A stretch of 64,000 nt of DNA from an uncultured Bartonella sp. Lineage in GTDB: Bacteria > Pseudomonadota > Alphaproteobacteria > Rhizobiales > Rhizobiaceae. Both the position numbers and the translations under genes were made by a program. This document shows, piece after piece, positions 54,501 to 63,051 of this stretch. Numbering within the stretch: position 1 is the first letter of the stretch; the number at the start of each line of letters is the position of its first letter. The stretch is taken from positions 186,001-250,000 of the forward strand of contig CAMLBF010000002.1 in assembly GCA_946478235.1 (NCBI GenBank), given 5' to 3'. The notes under the pieces were generated by a model. That model had not been told where the DNA came from. It saw only the letters and a list, made by a program, of their open reading frames with translations, and searched no databases.

Positions 54501-55722
54501 AAAGATCATAGCGCTCTGGGTCAAAGAACAATGAATCAAACATGGCTTCTGCCGTATCCATTGTTGGAGGTTCACCAGGACGCATAACGCGATAAATATC
54601 AAACAGCGCATCTTGACGGCTCTGATTTTTATCAGCAGCCAAAGTATTGCGGATATAAGCACCAATGTTCACGTGATCGATATCAAGAACATTGATCTCA
54701 TCAACACCAGTATCAAGCAGGACTTTTAAAGTCTTTTCGTCAATTTCATCGCCAGCTTCGAGATAGATCTCACCGGTTTCGTAATTGACAATATCTTCTG
54801 CCAAATAGGATCCATAAAGATCATCTTCATTGGCTTTGATTGCTTTCAAGCCATTTTCAGCCAAAACTCTTGCAGCACGTGCTGTAAGTTTTTTACCGGC
54901 TTCAGCAACAACTTCACCGCTGTCCGCATCAACCAAATCTGATACAAGCTTTAAGCCTTTAAAACGATCTACCGTATAAGGAATACGCCAGCCATCTTTG
55001 GCACGTTTAAAGGTAATCGTATTATAGAATGTTGACAGAATATCCTGTCCGTCCATACCAAGTGCCATCAAAATACTTGTAACAGGTATTTTGCGGCGAC
55101 GGTCGATACGGGCATATACGATATCTTTTGCGTCAAATTCAATATCGAGCCAAGAACCACGATAAGGAATTATGCGTGCAGCAAACAGAAGTTTGCCTGA
55201 CGAATGAGATTTACCTTTATCATGATCAAAAAATACACCAGGTGAGCGGTGCATCTGTGACACGATAACGCGTTCTGTACCGTTAACAATAAAGGTACCA
55301 TTATCTGTCATCAGAGGCATATCGCCCATATAGACATCTTGTTCTTTGATATCTTTAATATCTTTAGAACCGGTATCTTCATCAATATCAAACACGATCA
55401 GACGTAGCGTCACCTTCAAAGGTGCTGCATATGTCAGGTCACGTTGTCTACATTCTTCCACATCAAATTTTGGCGGATCAAATTCATACCGAACAAATTC
55501 AAGCATAGACGCGCCAGAAAAGTCAGTAATCGGGAATACCGATTTAAATACCGCCTGCAAGCCTTCGTCTGCCCGACCACCCTTTGGTTCTTCAACCATC
55601 AGGAATTGGTCGTATGATGCCTTCTGAACCTCAATAAGGTTCGGCATCTGCGCCACTTCGGGAATCTTACCAAAAAACTTGCGTACGCGCTTACGACCGT
55701 TGAATGATAGGGTCTGAGCCAT
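51577..55722 (-). CDS. rpoB: DNA-directed RNA polymerase subunit beta
   Basis: 1381-residue beta subunit. The rifampicin-binding region reads [20 protein letters not shown] then [16 protein letters not shown]. Late conserved motifs include [13 protein letters not shown] and [12 protein letters not shown]-terminal [20 protein letters not shown] is complete. ATG at 55722 ([18 protein letters not shown]) has GAGGAG upstream and is chosen over a site 14 codons earlier. The residues at the rifampicin contact positions look wild-type ([17 protein letters not shown]). Confidence 0.98.
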   Translation of the reverse strand: MAQTLSFNGRKRVRKFFGKIPEVAQMPNLIEVQKASYDQFLMVEEPKGGRADEGLQAVFKSVFPITDFSGASMLEFVRYEFDPPKFDVEECRQRDLTYAAPLKVTLRLIVFDIDEDTGSKDIKDIKEQDVYMGDMPLMTDNGTFIVNGTERVIVSQMHRSPGVFFDHDKGKSHSSGKLLFAARIIPYRGSWLDIEFDAKDIVYARIDRRRKIPVTSILMALGMDGQDILSTFYNTITFKRAKDGWRIPYTVDRFKGLKLVSDLVDADSGEVVAEAGKKLTARAARVLAENGLKAIKANEDDLYGSYLAEDIVNYETGEIYLEAGDEIDEKTLKVLLDTGVDEINVLDIDHVNIGAYIRNTLAADKNQSRQDALFDIYRVMRPGEPPTMDTAEAMFDSLFFDPERYDLSAVGRVKMNMRLDLDCPDTVRILRKEDILAVVKMLVELRDGRGEIDDIDNLGNRRVRSVGELMENQYRVGLLRMERAIKERMSSIEIDTVMPQDLINAKPAAAAVREFFGSSQLSQFMDQTNPLSEITHKRRLSALGPGGLTRERAGFEVRDVHPTHYGRICPIETPEGPNIGLINSLATFARVNKYGFIESPYRKIVDGKVTREVVYLSAMEESKHYVAQANSSLTEDGKFKEEFVVCRHAGEVLMAPSDHIDLMDVSPKQLVSVAAALIPFLENDDANRALMGSNMQRQAVPLLRAEAPFVGTGMEPIVARDSGAAIGAKRGGIVDQVDATRIVIRATEDLDPSKSGVDIYRLHKFQRSNQSTCINQRPLVRVGDHIQKGDIIADGPSTDLGDLALGRNVLVAFMPWNGYNYEDAILLSERIVAEDVFTSIHIEEFEVSARDTKLGPEEITRDIPNVSEEALKNLDEAGIVYIGAEVQPGDILVGKITPKGESPMTPEEKLLRAIFGEKASDVRDTSMRMPPGTFGTVVEVRVFNRHGVEKDERAMAIEREEIERLAKDRDDEQSILDRSVYARLVDMLNGKVAIEGPKGFKKGTSLNESVMGEYPRSQWWQFAVEDEKLQGEIEALRKQYDESKEALQRRFMDKVEKVQRGDEMPPGVMKMVKVFVAVKRKIQPGDKMAGRHGNKGVVSRILPIEDMPFLEDGTHADIVLNPLGVPSRMNVGQILETHLGWACAGLGKQVGKLLETYQKSGDIQPLRQRIEDIIPDNDRNEPIRQYDDDSIVRLAGQMKRGVSIATPVFDGAHDADINEMLSEAGLATTGQVQLFDGRTGEPFDRRVTVGYIYMLKLHHLVDDKIHARSIGPYSLVTQQPLGGKAQFGGQRFGEMEVWALEAYGAAYTLQEMLTVKSDDVAGRTKVYEAIVRGDDTFEAGIPESFNVLVKEMRSLGLNVELDDTRELLAQQANDTLPDAAE

Positions 55723-56083
55723 CGTCGCTCCTCGATCTTCACTTTTATGAGTATCGTTACTCAATTAAAAGCATTACATCATTAGTTTGCCATCGCAAAC
55801 CAGCTCATCTGAAACCAAAGGTTCCAGCACTCTTAATCTTAGTCACCTACAACTGAAACAATCATCCGTTTCAAGCAAACAACCTAACATTCCAATGCAA
55901 CCGGAATGTTTTATACCACCAAAGACCGACGACCAACCATCCATTCGTTGATACCCTTGCCGGAGCCTTGAACGGGCATAAACCCGTTTCCTGACAGCCA
56001 CCGAACTGTCAGGAAAAGGGTTTAAAATTTACCACTCTTAACGAGTAACCAGTGGGCTAGATAATAGCCCACTGGAAAAGAAC
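55723..56083 (-). promoter_or_regulatory. rplL-rpoB intercistronic region with two stem-loops
   Basis: 361 bp with no gene. Hairpin 1 at 56050-56076 pairs CCAGTGGGCTA with TAGCCCACTGG (11 bp, loop GATAA). Hairpin 2 at 55988-56015 pairs TTCCTGACAG with CTGTCAGGAA (10 bp). Neither is followed by a T-run on the minus strand. In E. coli the same spacer carries an attenuator and an RNase III site that lower rpoBC relative to rplJL. The same role here is inference from position. Confidence 0.6.
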
Positions 56084-56455
56084 TTATTTAAGTTCAACTT
56101 TAGCACCAGCTTTTTCAAGCTGTTCTTTGATTTTCTCTGCTTCGTCCTTAGAAACACCTTCCTTAACAGGCTTAGGTGCACCTTCAACCAAGTCTTTAGC
56201 TTCTTTAAGGCCAAGTCCTGTGATACCACGAACTTCCTTAATAACGTTGATCTTCTGTGCGCCACCGTCAACCAGAACAACATCAAATTCTGATTTTTCT
56301 TCAGCAGCAGGAGCAGCAGCACCGCCAGCAGCAGCAACAGCTACAGGAGCAGCAGCTGAAACGCCCCATTTTTCTTCAAGCATCTTTGAAAGCTCAGCAG
56401 CTTCCAAAACGGTGAGGTTAGAAAGGTCTTCTACGATCTTTGCGAGATCTGCCAT
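56084..56455 (-). CDS. rplL: Large ribosomal subunit protein bL12 (L7/L12)
   Basis: 123-residue stalk protein recruiting translation GTPases. N-terminal [19 protein letters not shown] binds L10; the hinge is Ala-rich ([20 protein letters not shown]); the C-terminal KTEFDV-like segment reads [20 protein letters not shown], ending [13 protein letters not shown]. Located 97 bp downstream of rplJ, matching the usual pair. Confidence 0.97.
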   Translation of the reverse strand: MADLAKIVEDLSNLTVLEAAELSKMLEEKWGVSAAAPVAVAAAGGAAAPAAEEKSEFDVVLVDGGAQKINVIKEVRGITGLGLKEAKDLVEGAPKPVKEGVSKDEAEKIKEQLEKAGAKVELK

Positions 56456-56552
56456 TTTTATATTCCTTCAAATAAAAGGTTTGAACACTTGTTTAACAGC
56501 TAACCAACATTTCAAATAACTATTATTCTAAATGTCAGCTCGCGAAACAGCC

Positions 56553-57071
56553 TTAAGCCGCTTCGTTCTTCTGGGCATATGCACCAATGACACGGGCAAC
56601 CTGACCAGCAGGTGCCTTGACAACTTGTGCGATACGGGTTGCTGGTGTGGAAATCATACCAACCAACTTACCACGCAACTCATCCAATGATGGCAATGAA
56701 GCCAAAGACTTCACGGCGTCGGCAGACAAACTTGTTGCCCCCATCGCACCACCAAGAATGACAAGCTTGTCATTAGCTTTTGAGAAATCAACAGCAACCT
56801 TAGGTGCTGTTACCGGATCAGCAGAATATGCAATCAAGGTTTGTCCGGTGAACAAGCCTACCATAGATTCTGCATCCGTGCCCTGAAGAGCAATTTTGGC
56901 AAGACGGTTTTTTGCGACTTTAACGGCGCCGCCAGCTTCACTCATTTTTGAACGAAGTTCGTTCATTTGTGAAACTGTCAGACCGGAATAATGTGCCACA
57001 ACAACTGAACCAGACTCTTTAAAAGCCCCGTTGAGCCATGTGACAAATTCGCGTTTTTCCGCTCTATCCAC
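56553..57071 (-). CDS. rplJ: Large ribosomal subunit protein uL10
   Basis: 172 residues. The GTG start at 57071 gives [20 protein letters not shown], the N-terminus conserved in Hyphomicrobiales, with GGAGAGA 6 nt upstream. Upstream in-frame codons to 57194 lack family similarity. [11 protein letters not shown] and [10 protein letters not shown] are typical. The C-terminal helix that binds L7/L12 dimers ends [10 protein letters not shown]. It follows a 310-bp leader. Confidence 0.96.
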   Translation of the reverse strand: MDRAEKREFVTWLNGAFKESGSVVVAHYSGLTVSQMNELRSKMSEAGGAVKVAKNRLAKIALQGTDAESMVGLFTGQTLIAYSADPVTAPKVAVDFSKANDKLVILGGAMGATSLSADAVKSLASLPSLDELRGKLVGMISTPATRIAQVVKAPAGQVARVIGAYAQKNEAA

Positions 57072-57381
57072 TGTCTCTCTCCATTTAACAGGTTTATTCA
57101 AAAACCCGTCGGGTTGCCTTCGACAATAGGAACCATTTCCTATCATCAGTGAGGATCCTGTCCCCTTTTCATGCGTCAAAGCACTCAAAGGCAACGCTGG
57201 TTCAAACCTTTTAGTCTCAAAAACATCCAGGTCATTACCCCAGTCTCATGCAGGTTTAACTCTATTAAGACACTCACCGTGTCACCCACAATCTCGGACA
57301 GGACATTCCGGGTTTCCCCGGTATGACCCGGGCTTTTTAAAAAGCCCGGATTAGTGCACCGGCGTCAAGCCGGTTGAATTC
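57072..57381 (-). promoter_or_regulatory. rplJL leader region
   Basis: 310 bp between the rplA stop and rplJ start with no gene. A perfect 22-nt palindrome at 57328-57349 (CCGGGCTTTTT and its complement) and a smaller GCCGG stem lie near the rplA end. AACCC-GAC-GGGTT followed by TTTG lies about 30-45 nt before rplJ. In other bacteria the rplJ leader binds the L10-L12 complex for autoregulation. Which of these folds is the binding site cannot be told here. Confidence 0.5.
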
Positions 57382-58083
57382 TTATTGCTCGGGACGAACC
57401 GAAGCCAAATCGATCTTAACACCAATACCCATGGTTGATGAAAGACCGACACGTTTCAGATAATCACCCTTTGCACCTGACGGTTTTGCTTTCAAAACCG
57501 CATCGGCAAAAGCTTTCACGTTTTGAGCAATTTGTTCGCTGCTGAAAGAAGCCTTGCCGACACCAGCATGAACAATACCGGCTTTTTCAACACGGAACTC
57601 TACAGCGCCGCCTTTGGAAGCCTTCACTGCAGCAGCAACATCAGGTGTAACAGTTCCTACTTTAGGGTTCGGCATCAAGCTGCGTGGCCCGAGAATCTTA
57701 CCCAAGCGACCAACCAACGGCATCATGTCCGGTGTAGCAATACAACGATCAAAATCAATTGTACCACCATTTACCGTTTCGAACAAATCTTCTGCACCGA
57801 CAATATCGGCTCCGGCCGCTTTAGCTTCTTCAGCTTTATCACCGCGTGCAAAAACCGCAACGCGTACCTTGCGTCCGGTACCATTCGGAAGATTAACAAC
57901 GCCACGAACCATCTGATCAGCATAACGCGGGTCGACACCCAAGCTCATTGTGATCTCGATTGTCTCGTCGAACTTGGCTATCGCGCGATCTTTGACCATC
58001 TTAACAGCTTCATCAAGAGCGTAATACTTATTGAAGTCAACGCCCTCACGGATTTTCTTAAGTCTCTTTGCAATTTTTGTCAT
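57382..58083 (-). CDS. rplA: Large ribosomal subunit protein uL1
   Basis: 233-residue L1, binding 23S rRNA at the E-site stalk and often repressing its own operon. Start [20 protein letters not shown] at 58083, two codons after the rplK stop. Conserved segments are [39 protein letters not shown] and [17 protein letters not shown]. Full length. Confidence 0.97.
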   Translation of the reverse strand: MTKIAKRLKKIREGVDFNKYYALDEAVKMVKDRAIAKFDETIEITMSLGVDPRYADQMVRGVVNLPNGTGRKVRVAVFARGDKAEEAKAAGADIVGAEDLFETVNGGTIDFDRCIATPDMMPLVGRLGKILGPRSLMPNPKVGTVTPDVAAAVKASKGGAVEFRVEKAGIVHAGVGKASFSSEQIAQNVKAFADAVLKAKPSGAKGDYLKRVGLSSTMGIGVKIDLASVRPEQ

Positions 58084-58087
58084 GATT

Positions 58088-58516
58088 TCAGCCCACCACC
58101 TGTAGACCCATTGAACGGGCGGAACCTTCAATCATACGCATAGCAGCTTCGACGTCATTTGCATTAAGATCTTTCATCTTGGCTTGCGCAATTTTACGAA
58201 CCTTATCACGAGAAATCGTGCCGGCAACAGTCTTGCCCGGTTCTTTGGATCCGGATTTCAAATTTGCTTCCTTTTTCAAGAAATAGGAAACCGGTGGTGT
58301 CTTCATCGAAAATGTGAAAGACTTGTCCTGATAATAGGTTATAACAACCGGAATAGGAGAATTCTTTTCCATTTCCTGTGAAGCAGCGTTGAAAGCCTTA
58401 CAGAATTCCATAATGTTGATGCCACGCTGACCAAGAGCCGGTCCAATAGGAGGAGCCGGATTGGCTGCGCCTGCTGGAACCTGCAGCTTAAGCTGGCCTG
58501 CAATTTTTTTAGCCAT
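58088..58516 (-). CDS. rplK: Large ribosomal subunit protein uL11
   Basis: 142-residue L11 of the GTPase-associated centre. N-terminal [20 protein letters not shown] then [16 protein letters not shown]-terminal rRNA-binding domain ends [15 protein letters not shown]. It lies 4 bp upstream of rplA, and 148 bp after nusG. Confidence 0.97.
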   Translation of the reverse strand: MAKKIAGQLKLQVPAGAANPAPPIGPALGQRGINIMEFCKAFNAASQEMEKNSPIPVVITYYQDKSFTFSMKTPPVSYFLKKEANLKSGSKEPGKTVAGTISRDKVRKIAQAKMKDLNANDVEAAMRMIEGSARSMGLQVVG

Positions 58517-58664
58517 AATAATCTGCCTTTTTCAGTTATACTGACAAAATGTCAGCCAATTAAACAACCGGTAAACCGGCTTTGCAGTTGGGTGGTTTGA
58601 TCACAATGACCGGCTAAAGCCACCTGATCTCCCACCCAAAAATCAATCGCAATATATCATACGA

Positions 58665-59195
58665 TTAAAGTTTTTCAACCTGACCGAAATCCAGATCGAC
58701 AGGGGTAGCGCGCCCAAAAATTGACACTTCCACCTTCAATCTCGACCGTTCATCGTCAACCTCTTGCACAACGCCATTAAACGAAGCAAAAGGACCGTCA
58801 GCAACCCGAACCTGCTCACCAACCTCAAACGAAATTGATGATTTTGGACGTTCAACACCCTCTTGAACCTGAGTGAGGATTTGTTGTGCTTCCTTATCGG
58901 TAATTGCAACAGGTTTAGAATCAGAACCAAGGAAACCTGTAACCTTTGGTGTATTTTTTATCAAATGATAAACATCATCTGTGAGATCTGCACGCACAAG
59001 AACATAACCGGGAAAGAATTTACGCTCTGAATCTACTTTCCGACCGCGCCGAACTTCAACAAACTTTTCGGTTGGAACCAAAACCTTTTCAAACAGGTGA
59101 TCCAAACCTTTTTGCTTAGCTTCTTTTTCAATAGCTTCAGCAACTTTCTTTTCGAAATTTGAATAAGCTTGAACAATATACCAACGAGCAGCCAC
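58665..59195 (-). CDS. nusG: Transcription termination/antitermination factor NusG
   Basis: 176 residues. NGN domain MAARWYIVQAYSNFEKKVAE at the start and FFPGYVLVRADLTDDVYHLI in the middle; KOW motif VRVADGPFASFNGVVQEVD near the C-terminus. It couples RNA polymerase to ribosomes and Rho. It is 20 bp downstream of secE, the standard order. Confidence 0.97.
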   Translation of the reverse strand: MAARWYIVQAYSNFEKKVAEAIEKEAKQKGLDHLFEKVLVPTEKFVEVRRGRKVDSERKFFPGYVLVRADLTDDVYHLIKNTPKVTGFLGSDSKPVAITDKEAQQILTQVQEGVERPKSSISFEVGEQVRVADGPFASFNGVVQEVDDERSRLKVEVSIFGRATPVDLDFGQVEKL

Positions 59196-59215
59196 GGTTA
59201 TCTTCCTCTAAGAAA

Positions 59216-59428
59216 TCAACTAAAAAGACGCTTTAGGAGATCAATACTCTCCCAAACGCCAAAATTCATAATCTGGTCTGCAATAAAAAAGAAGGCAGCA
59301 GCAAAGGCCGCCATCAACAATACCATAACAGTTGAAATTGATGTCTCACGACGCGTAGGCCAAGTAACCTTTGCAGTTTCAGCACGAACCTGCTTTAAAA
59401 AGGTAATGGGATTAGTCTTAGAAGCCAT
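59216..59428 (-). CDS. secE: Preprotein translocase subunit SecE
   Basis: 70-residue single-helix SecE, clamp of the SecYEG channel. MASKTNPITFLKQVRAETAK then VTWPTRRE is the family signature; one transmembrane helix (ISTVMVLLMAAFAAAFFFIA) ends the protein. Two adjacent ATG codons are possible (59428, 59431). The second has better spacing from AGGGTG. Confidence 0.95.
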   Translation of the reverse strand: MASKTNPITFLKQVRAETAKVTWPTRRETSISTVMVLLMAAFAAAFFFIADQIMNFGVWESIDLLKRLFS

Positions 59429-59633
59429 CATTCACCCTATCGGTTTTCGTTGCAAATACGAATCACAAAGTCAAAAGTAAACATACTAAAAACGCGAAAG
59501 CCCAAAACATCAGCTTTACGCGTTCCACAGATTCTCATGAATAAATTGTTACTTAGACTTTTTCAAGCTAAAAATAAAACGCACCATTTCAGGTGTGACG
59601 CATTACTATCAATTTCCAGCTTACAAAATCAAT

Positions 59634-59708
<75 letters not shown>

Positions 59709-59752
59709 ACAAATGCCGCGAGCAGCGTTTAGCCACTCGCGAAATCTTTTAT

Positions 59753-60928
59753 TTATTCCACGATTTTAGAGACGATACCAGCACCAACAGTGTGGCCACC
59801 TTCACGGATAGCGAAGCGGAGCTTCTCTTCCATCGCAATCGGAACGATCAATGTGACATCCATCGTTACATTATCACCAGGCATAACCATCTCTGTTCCT
59901 TCTGGAAGCGTTACAACACCGGTAACGTCTGTCGTACGGAAGTAGAACTGTGGACGATAGTTAGTGAAGAATGGTGTGTGACGACCACCCTCATCTTTCG
60001 TCAAGATATAAGCTTCTGCCTTGAATTTTGTGTGCGGTGTAACAGAACCTGGCTTTGCCAAAACCTGACCACGCTCAACACCTTCACGGTCGATACCGCG
60101 GAGAAGTGCACCAATGTTATCGCCTGCCTCACCCTGATCGAGAAGCTTACGGAACATTTCAACACCGGTTACGGTTGTCTTTGTCGTTGGGCGAATACCG
60201 ATGATTTCAACTTCTTCACCAACTTTAACAACGCCGCGCTCTACACGACCTGTAACAACTGTACCACGACCTGAGATTGAGAAAACATCTTCAATCGGCA
60301 TCAAGAATGGCTGATCAACTGGACGAGATGGTGTTGGGATATAATTGTCAACTTCACTCATCAACAAGCGAATTGCATCTTCCCCAATTGCCTTGTTTGA
60401 ATCATCCAAAGCTGCAAGAGCTGAGCCCTTAACGATCGGAATCTCATCGCCTGGGAAGTCGTATTTTGAGAGAAGTTCACGAACTTCGAGCTCAACAAGC
60501 TCAAGAAGCTCTTCATCATCAACCATATCGACTTTGTTCAAGAAAACAACAATCGCAGGAACACCAACCTGACGAGCCAAAAGAATGTGCTCGCGTGTCT
60601 GTGGCATTGGGCCATCAGCAGCTGAAACAACGAGAATCGCGCCGTCCATCTGAGCAGCACCGGTGATCATGTTCTTAACATAGTCAGCGTGTCCTGGGCA
60701 GTCAACGTGTGCATAGTGACGATTTTCCGTCTCATATTCTACGTGAGCTGTTGAGATCGTGATACCACGAGCGCGTTCTTCAGGCGCTGCATCAATCTGA
60801 TCATAAGCCTTGAACTCACCAAAATATTTTGTAATCGCTGCTGTCAACGTTGTTTTACCATGGTCAACGTGACCAATCGTGCCGATGTTCACATGCGGCT
60901 TCGTACGTTCAAATTTGCTCTTTGCCAT
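59753..60928 (-). CDS. tuf: Elongation factor Tu
   Basis: 391-residue EF-Tu, GTPase delivering aminoacyl-tRNA. G1 [11 protein letters not shown]2 [14 protein letters not shown]3 [13 protein letters not shown]4 NKVDMVDD. Domains 2 and 3 are complete, ending [13 protein letters not shown]. It is 162 bp downstream of tRNA-Gly and 44 bp before tRNA-Trp. The second tuf copy usual in relatives (in the str operon) is outside the window. Confidence 0.98.
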   Translation of the reverse strand: MAKSKFERTKPHVNIGTIGHVDHGKTTLTAAITKYFGEFKAYDQIDAAPEERARGITISTAHVEYETENRHYAHVDCPGHADYVKNMITGAAQMDGAILVVSAADGPMPQTREHILLARQVGVPAIVVFLNKVDMVDDEELLELVELEVRELLSKYDFPGDEIPIVKGSALAALDDSNKAIGEDAIRLLMSEVDNYIPTPSRPVDQPFLMPIEDVFSISGRGTVVTGRVERGVVKVGEEVEIIGIRPTTKTTVTGVEMFRKLLDQGEAGDNIGALLRGIDREGVERGQVLAKPGSVTPHTKFKAEAYILTKDEGGRHTPFFTNYRPQFYFRTTDVTGVVTLPEGTEMVMPGDNVTMDVTLIVPIAMEEKLRFAIREGGHTVGAGIVSKIVE

Positions 60929-61090
60929 CGCCGTCGATCTCTCGTCTTATTAGTACCCGTTTCGGGGCCTTAGAACTTTATTTTGCCAGATATAAATACC
61001 AGCCGTAAATCTATAAACGGAAAGTCCGTTTGAAAATGCAATGGAAATCTATTATCCCACCGCTTTTCGCCAAATCGTCAACAAATTGTC

Positions 61091-61164
61091 TGGAGCGGGT
61101 AGCGGGAATCGAACCCGCGTATTCAGCTTGGAAGGCTGCTGCTCTACCATTGAGCTATACCCGC
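61091..61164 (-). tRNA. tRNA-Gly (anticodon TCC)
   Basis: Minus strand GCGGGTATAGCTCAATGGTA begins the gene. Anticodon stem-loop CAGC-CTTCCAA-GCTG gives TCC. T-arm CGGGTTCGATTCCCG. Acceptor closes with TACCCGC, discriminator T and encoded CCA. Second tRNA of the tuf transcript. Confidence 0.96.
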
Positions 61165-61187
61165 ACGTTGACTCCGGCTCCGGTAAA

Positions 61188-61271
61188 TGGTGGAGGGGGT
61201 TGGATTCGAACCAACGTAGCATACGCAACGGATTTACAGTCCGTCCCCTTTAACCACTCGGGCACCCCTCC
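61188..61271 (-). tRNA. tRNA-Tyr (anticodon GTA)
   Basis: 84-nt class II tRNA with a long variable arm. 5' GGAGGGGTGCCCGAGTGG; anticodon loop CTGTAAA gives GTA; T-arm TTGGTTCGAATCCAA; 3' end CCCCTCC, discriminator A and encoded CCA. First gene of the tRNA-tuf-secE-nusG transcript. Confidence 0.96.
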
Positions 61272-61348
61272 ATTACCTTACGGAGTTGCGCGATAAGGCA
61301 CTTGCAACCAAATCAAGCACATTAGAACTCAACCTGTTTGCGCTGGCG

Positions 61349-61377
61349 GTTATGCCGATTAGTATAGCCGCTGTCAA
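61349..61377 (-). promoter_or_regulatory. Putative promoter of the tRNA-Tyr/tRNA-Gly/tuf operon
   Basis: Minus-strand TTGACA (61372-61377), a perfect -35, is 17 nt from CATAAC (61349-61354). A start near 61342 would give about 70 nt of 5' leader before tRNA-Tyr. An overlapping TATACT is too close to serve as -10 with this -35. Confidence 0.6.
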
Positions 61378-61474
61378 CAGGTTAAATTCTCTTCTTGTGA
61401 TTTTCATAACATTTTTTTTGCTTTAAAAGGATTTTTTCTACCTTTTCACCTTAATAACCAGCTATATAAGCAGC

Positions 61475-62308
61475 ATGACAGATAGAACGCCAAAAGATTC
61501 ACACTACGCCCGCCTTAGACGCCAACATCGTGAACGTACGATGAAGCCTGGGGATAGACCATTTCGCCCCAAGATAAGTGGAGCTCCGATAGAGACAGGC
61601 AAGCTCAGGCTTTACGGTCTACACACAGTCAATGCTGCCTTACAGAATCCAAAGCGTAAATTATTAAAGCTTTACGCAACGCAAAATGCGTTGACGCGTA
61701 TCGACATTGACGAATCAGCAATTCGCTGTCCGATTGAAATTGTCACCCCTAAAGCACTTGATCAGCTTGTTGGTAGTGATTCTGTCCATCAAGGCATTGT
61801 CTTAGAAACAGAGCCTTTAAAGCCAAGATCCTTAGCCCAATTGGTAGACACAGATTTGGTGATTGTGCTTGATCAGGTGACGGATCCACATAATGTTGGC
61901 GCCATTATGCGCTCTGCCGTGGCGTTTAATGCTGGTGCAGTAATCACAACAAATCGCCATTCAGCACAGGAAACCGGTGTCTTAGCGAAATCCGCTTCAG
62001 GTGCATTAGAACTTATCGACTATATCACCGTGCGAAATCTATCCGAGGCATTAATTGAACTTAATGAAGCGGGTTTTATGACGTTTGGTCTTGATTCGGA
62101 AGGACCGCTGCCGCTAGAACCAGCGTTAAATGGCAGCCATATTGCCTTGGTACTTGGTGCAGAAGGCAAAGGATTGCGTCAGAAAACACGCGAAACGGTT
62201 TCCACACTGGCGCGTTTGGATATGGTTGGCGCGATAAAATCACTCAATGTATCCAATGCTGCTGCTATCTCTTTATATGCAGCAAGGAATCATTTGAGCA
62301 AAATCTAG
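61475..62308 (+). CDS. rlmB: 23S rRNA (guanosine-2'-O-)-methyltransferase RlmB/TrmH family
   Basis: 277-residue SPOUT methyltransferase. The N-terminal substrate-binding domain begins at KLRLYGLHTVNAALQNPKRK. The catalytic knot shows DPHNVGAIMRSAVAFNAGAV (motif 1 with the conserved Asn and Arg), VLGAEGKGLR (motif 2) and LNVSNAAAISLYAA (motif 3). It probably methylates G2251 of 23S rRNA. The 40 N-terminal residues are basic. Divergent from the tRNA-Tyr promoter. Confidence 0.92.
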   Translation: MTDRTPKDSHYARLRRQHRERTMKPGDRPFRPKISGAPIETGKLRLYGLHTVNAALQNPKRKLLKLYATQNALTRIDIDESAIRCPIEIVTPKALDQLVGSDSVHQGIVLETEPLKPRSLAQLVDTDLVIVLDQVTDPHNVGAIMRSAVAFNAGAVITTNRHSAQETGVLAKSASGALELIDYITVRNLSEALIELNEAGFMTFGLDSEGPLPLEPALNGSHIALVLGAEGKGLRQKTRETVSTLARLDMVGAIKSLNVSNAAAISLYAARNHLSKI

Positions 62309-62319
62309 ATAGATTTTGC
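62298..62319. terminator. Dyad spanning the convergent rlmB and rhomboid stop codons
   Basis: GCAAAATCTA (62298-62307) and TAGATTTTGC (62310-62319) are perfect inverse copies around GA. The rlmB stop TAG and the rhomboid stop TAG both fall within or at the edge of the dyad. A T6 run follows on the plus strand about ten bases later. It could act as a weak bidirectional terminator. Confidence 0.45.
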
Positions 62320-63038
62320 TAAATCACCTTTTTTCTTCTGGTATCAAAAATACCAATCAGGAAGAAGCCTGCCACCATTCCACCGATATGGGCAACCCAT
62401 GCAATTGCGCTCCCCTCGCCGCTTACCGATGGATATGCCAAACCGGTAATGATGTCGATAATTATCCATGTGATAAGAAAAATAACGACACTACGGGATT
62501 TGAGTGATTGCGTTACAGAGAGAATTGGTCCAGCAAATTCTGAACGACTTTCATATCCTTGTTCGCTCACCTGCCTAAAACCATAACGAGCAGCTGCGCC
62601 CATTAAACCAGATATAGCACCGGAAGCACCAACCATTGGGGAATAACTATCTGGATACATAACAAAATGTGCCAATGCCGCGACAATAGAACAAACACAC
62701 CAAAAAACAACGAATCGTATAGCGCCAATGCGGTTAGCCAGTGGCGACCCAAAAATGACCAGCCACATCATATTGACGGCAATATGCATGATACCGCCAT
62801 GCATAAAGGAGTATGTAATGGGGGTATAGCAAAATCGCCAAAACGCATTGCCGAAAAACTCGGGTATAAAAGCAAAATAGGTATAAAAAGCACCGAATAA
62901 GCTTTGAGAAAAAAGATATTCAGGCACGACAAATGCCACCACACACACCGTTACAATGAGAATTATCACCGATGGTACATTGAATATCGGTATGTGAGTT
63001 TTGCGATTGTCTTGATAATCTACGCTATTGTGTGGCAA
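62319..63038 (-). CDS. Rhomboid family intramembrane serine protease
   Basis: 239 residues, six or seven transmembrane helices. Catalytic Ser in MVGASGAISGLMGAAAR (GxSG), His in AIAWVAHIGGMVAGF, and the upstream HGGIMHIAVNMMWLVIFG with the conserved Asn. It cleaves transmembrane substrates inside the inner membrane; targets unknown. Start TTG at 63038 has GGAGAG about 6 nt upstream. Converges on rlmB with 10 bp between stops. Confidence 0.92.
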   Translation of the reverse strand: MPHNSVDYQDNRKTHIPIFNVPSVIILIVTVCVVAFVVPEYLFSQSLFGAFYTYFAFIPEFFGNAFWRFCYTPITYSFMHGGIMHIAVNMMWLVIFGSPLANRIGAIRFVVFWCVCSIVAALAHFVMYPDSYSPMVGASGAISGLMGAAARYGFRQVSEQGYESRSEFAGPILSVTQSLKSRSVVIFLITWIIIDIITGLAYPSVSGEGSAIAWVAHIGGMVAGFFLIGIFDTRRKKVI

Positions 63039-63051
63039 CCGTTCTCTCCTG

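Noticed and set aside
57072-57194. 41-codon N-terminal extension of L10
   Set aside because: Composition unlike L10; the GTG at 57071 with GGAGAGA gives the conserved N-terminus.
61030-61296. Plus-strand ORFs over tRNA-Gly and tRNA-Tyr
   Set aside because: They are complements of the two tRNA genes, a common false call.
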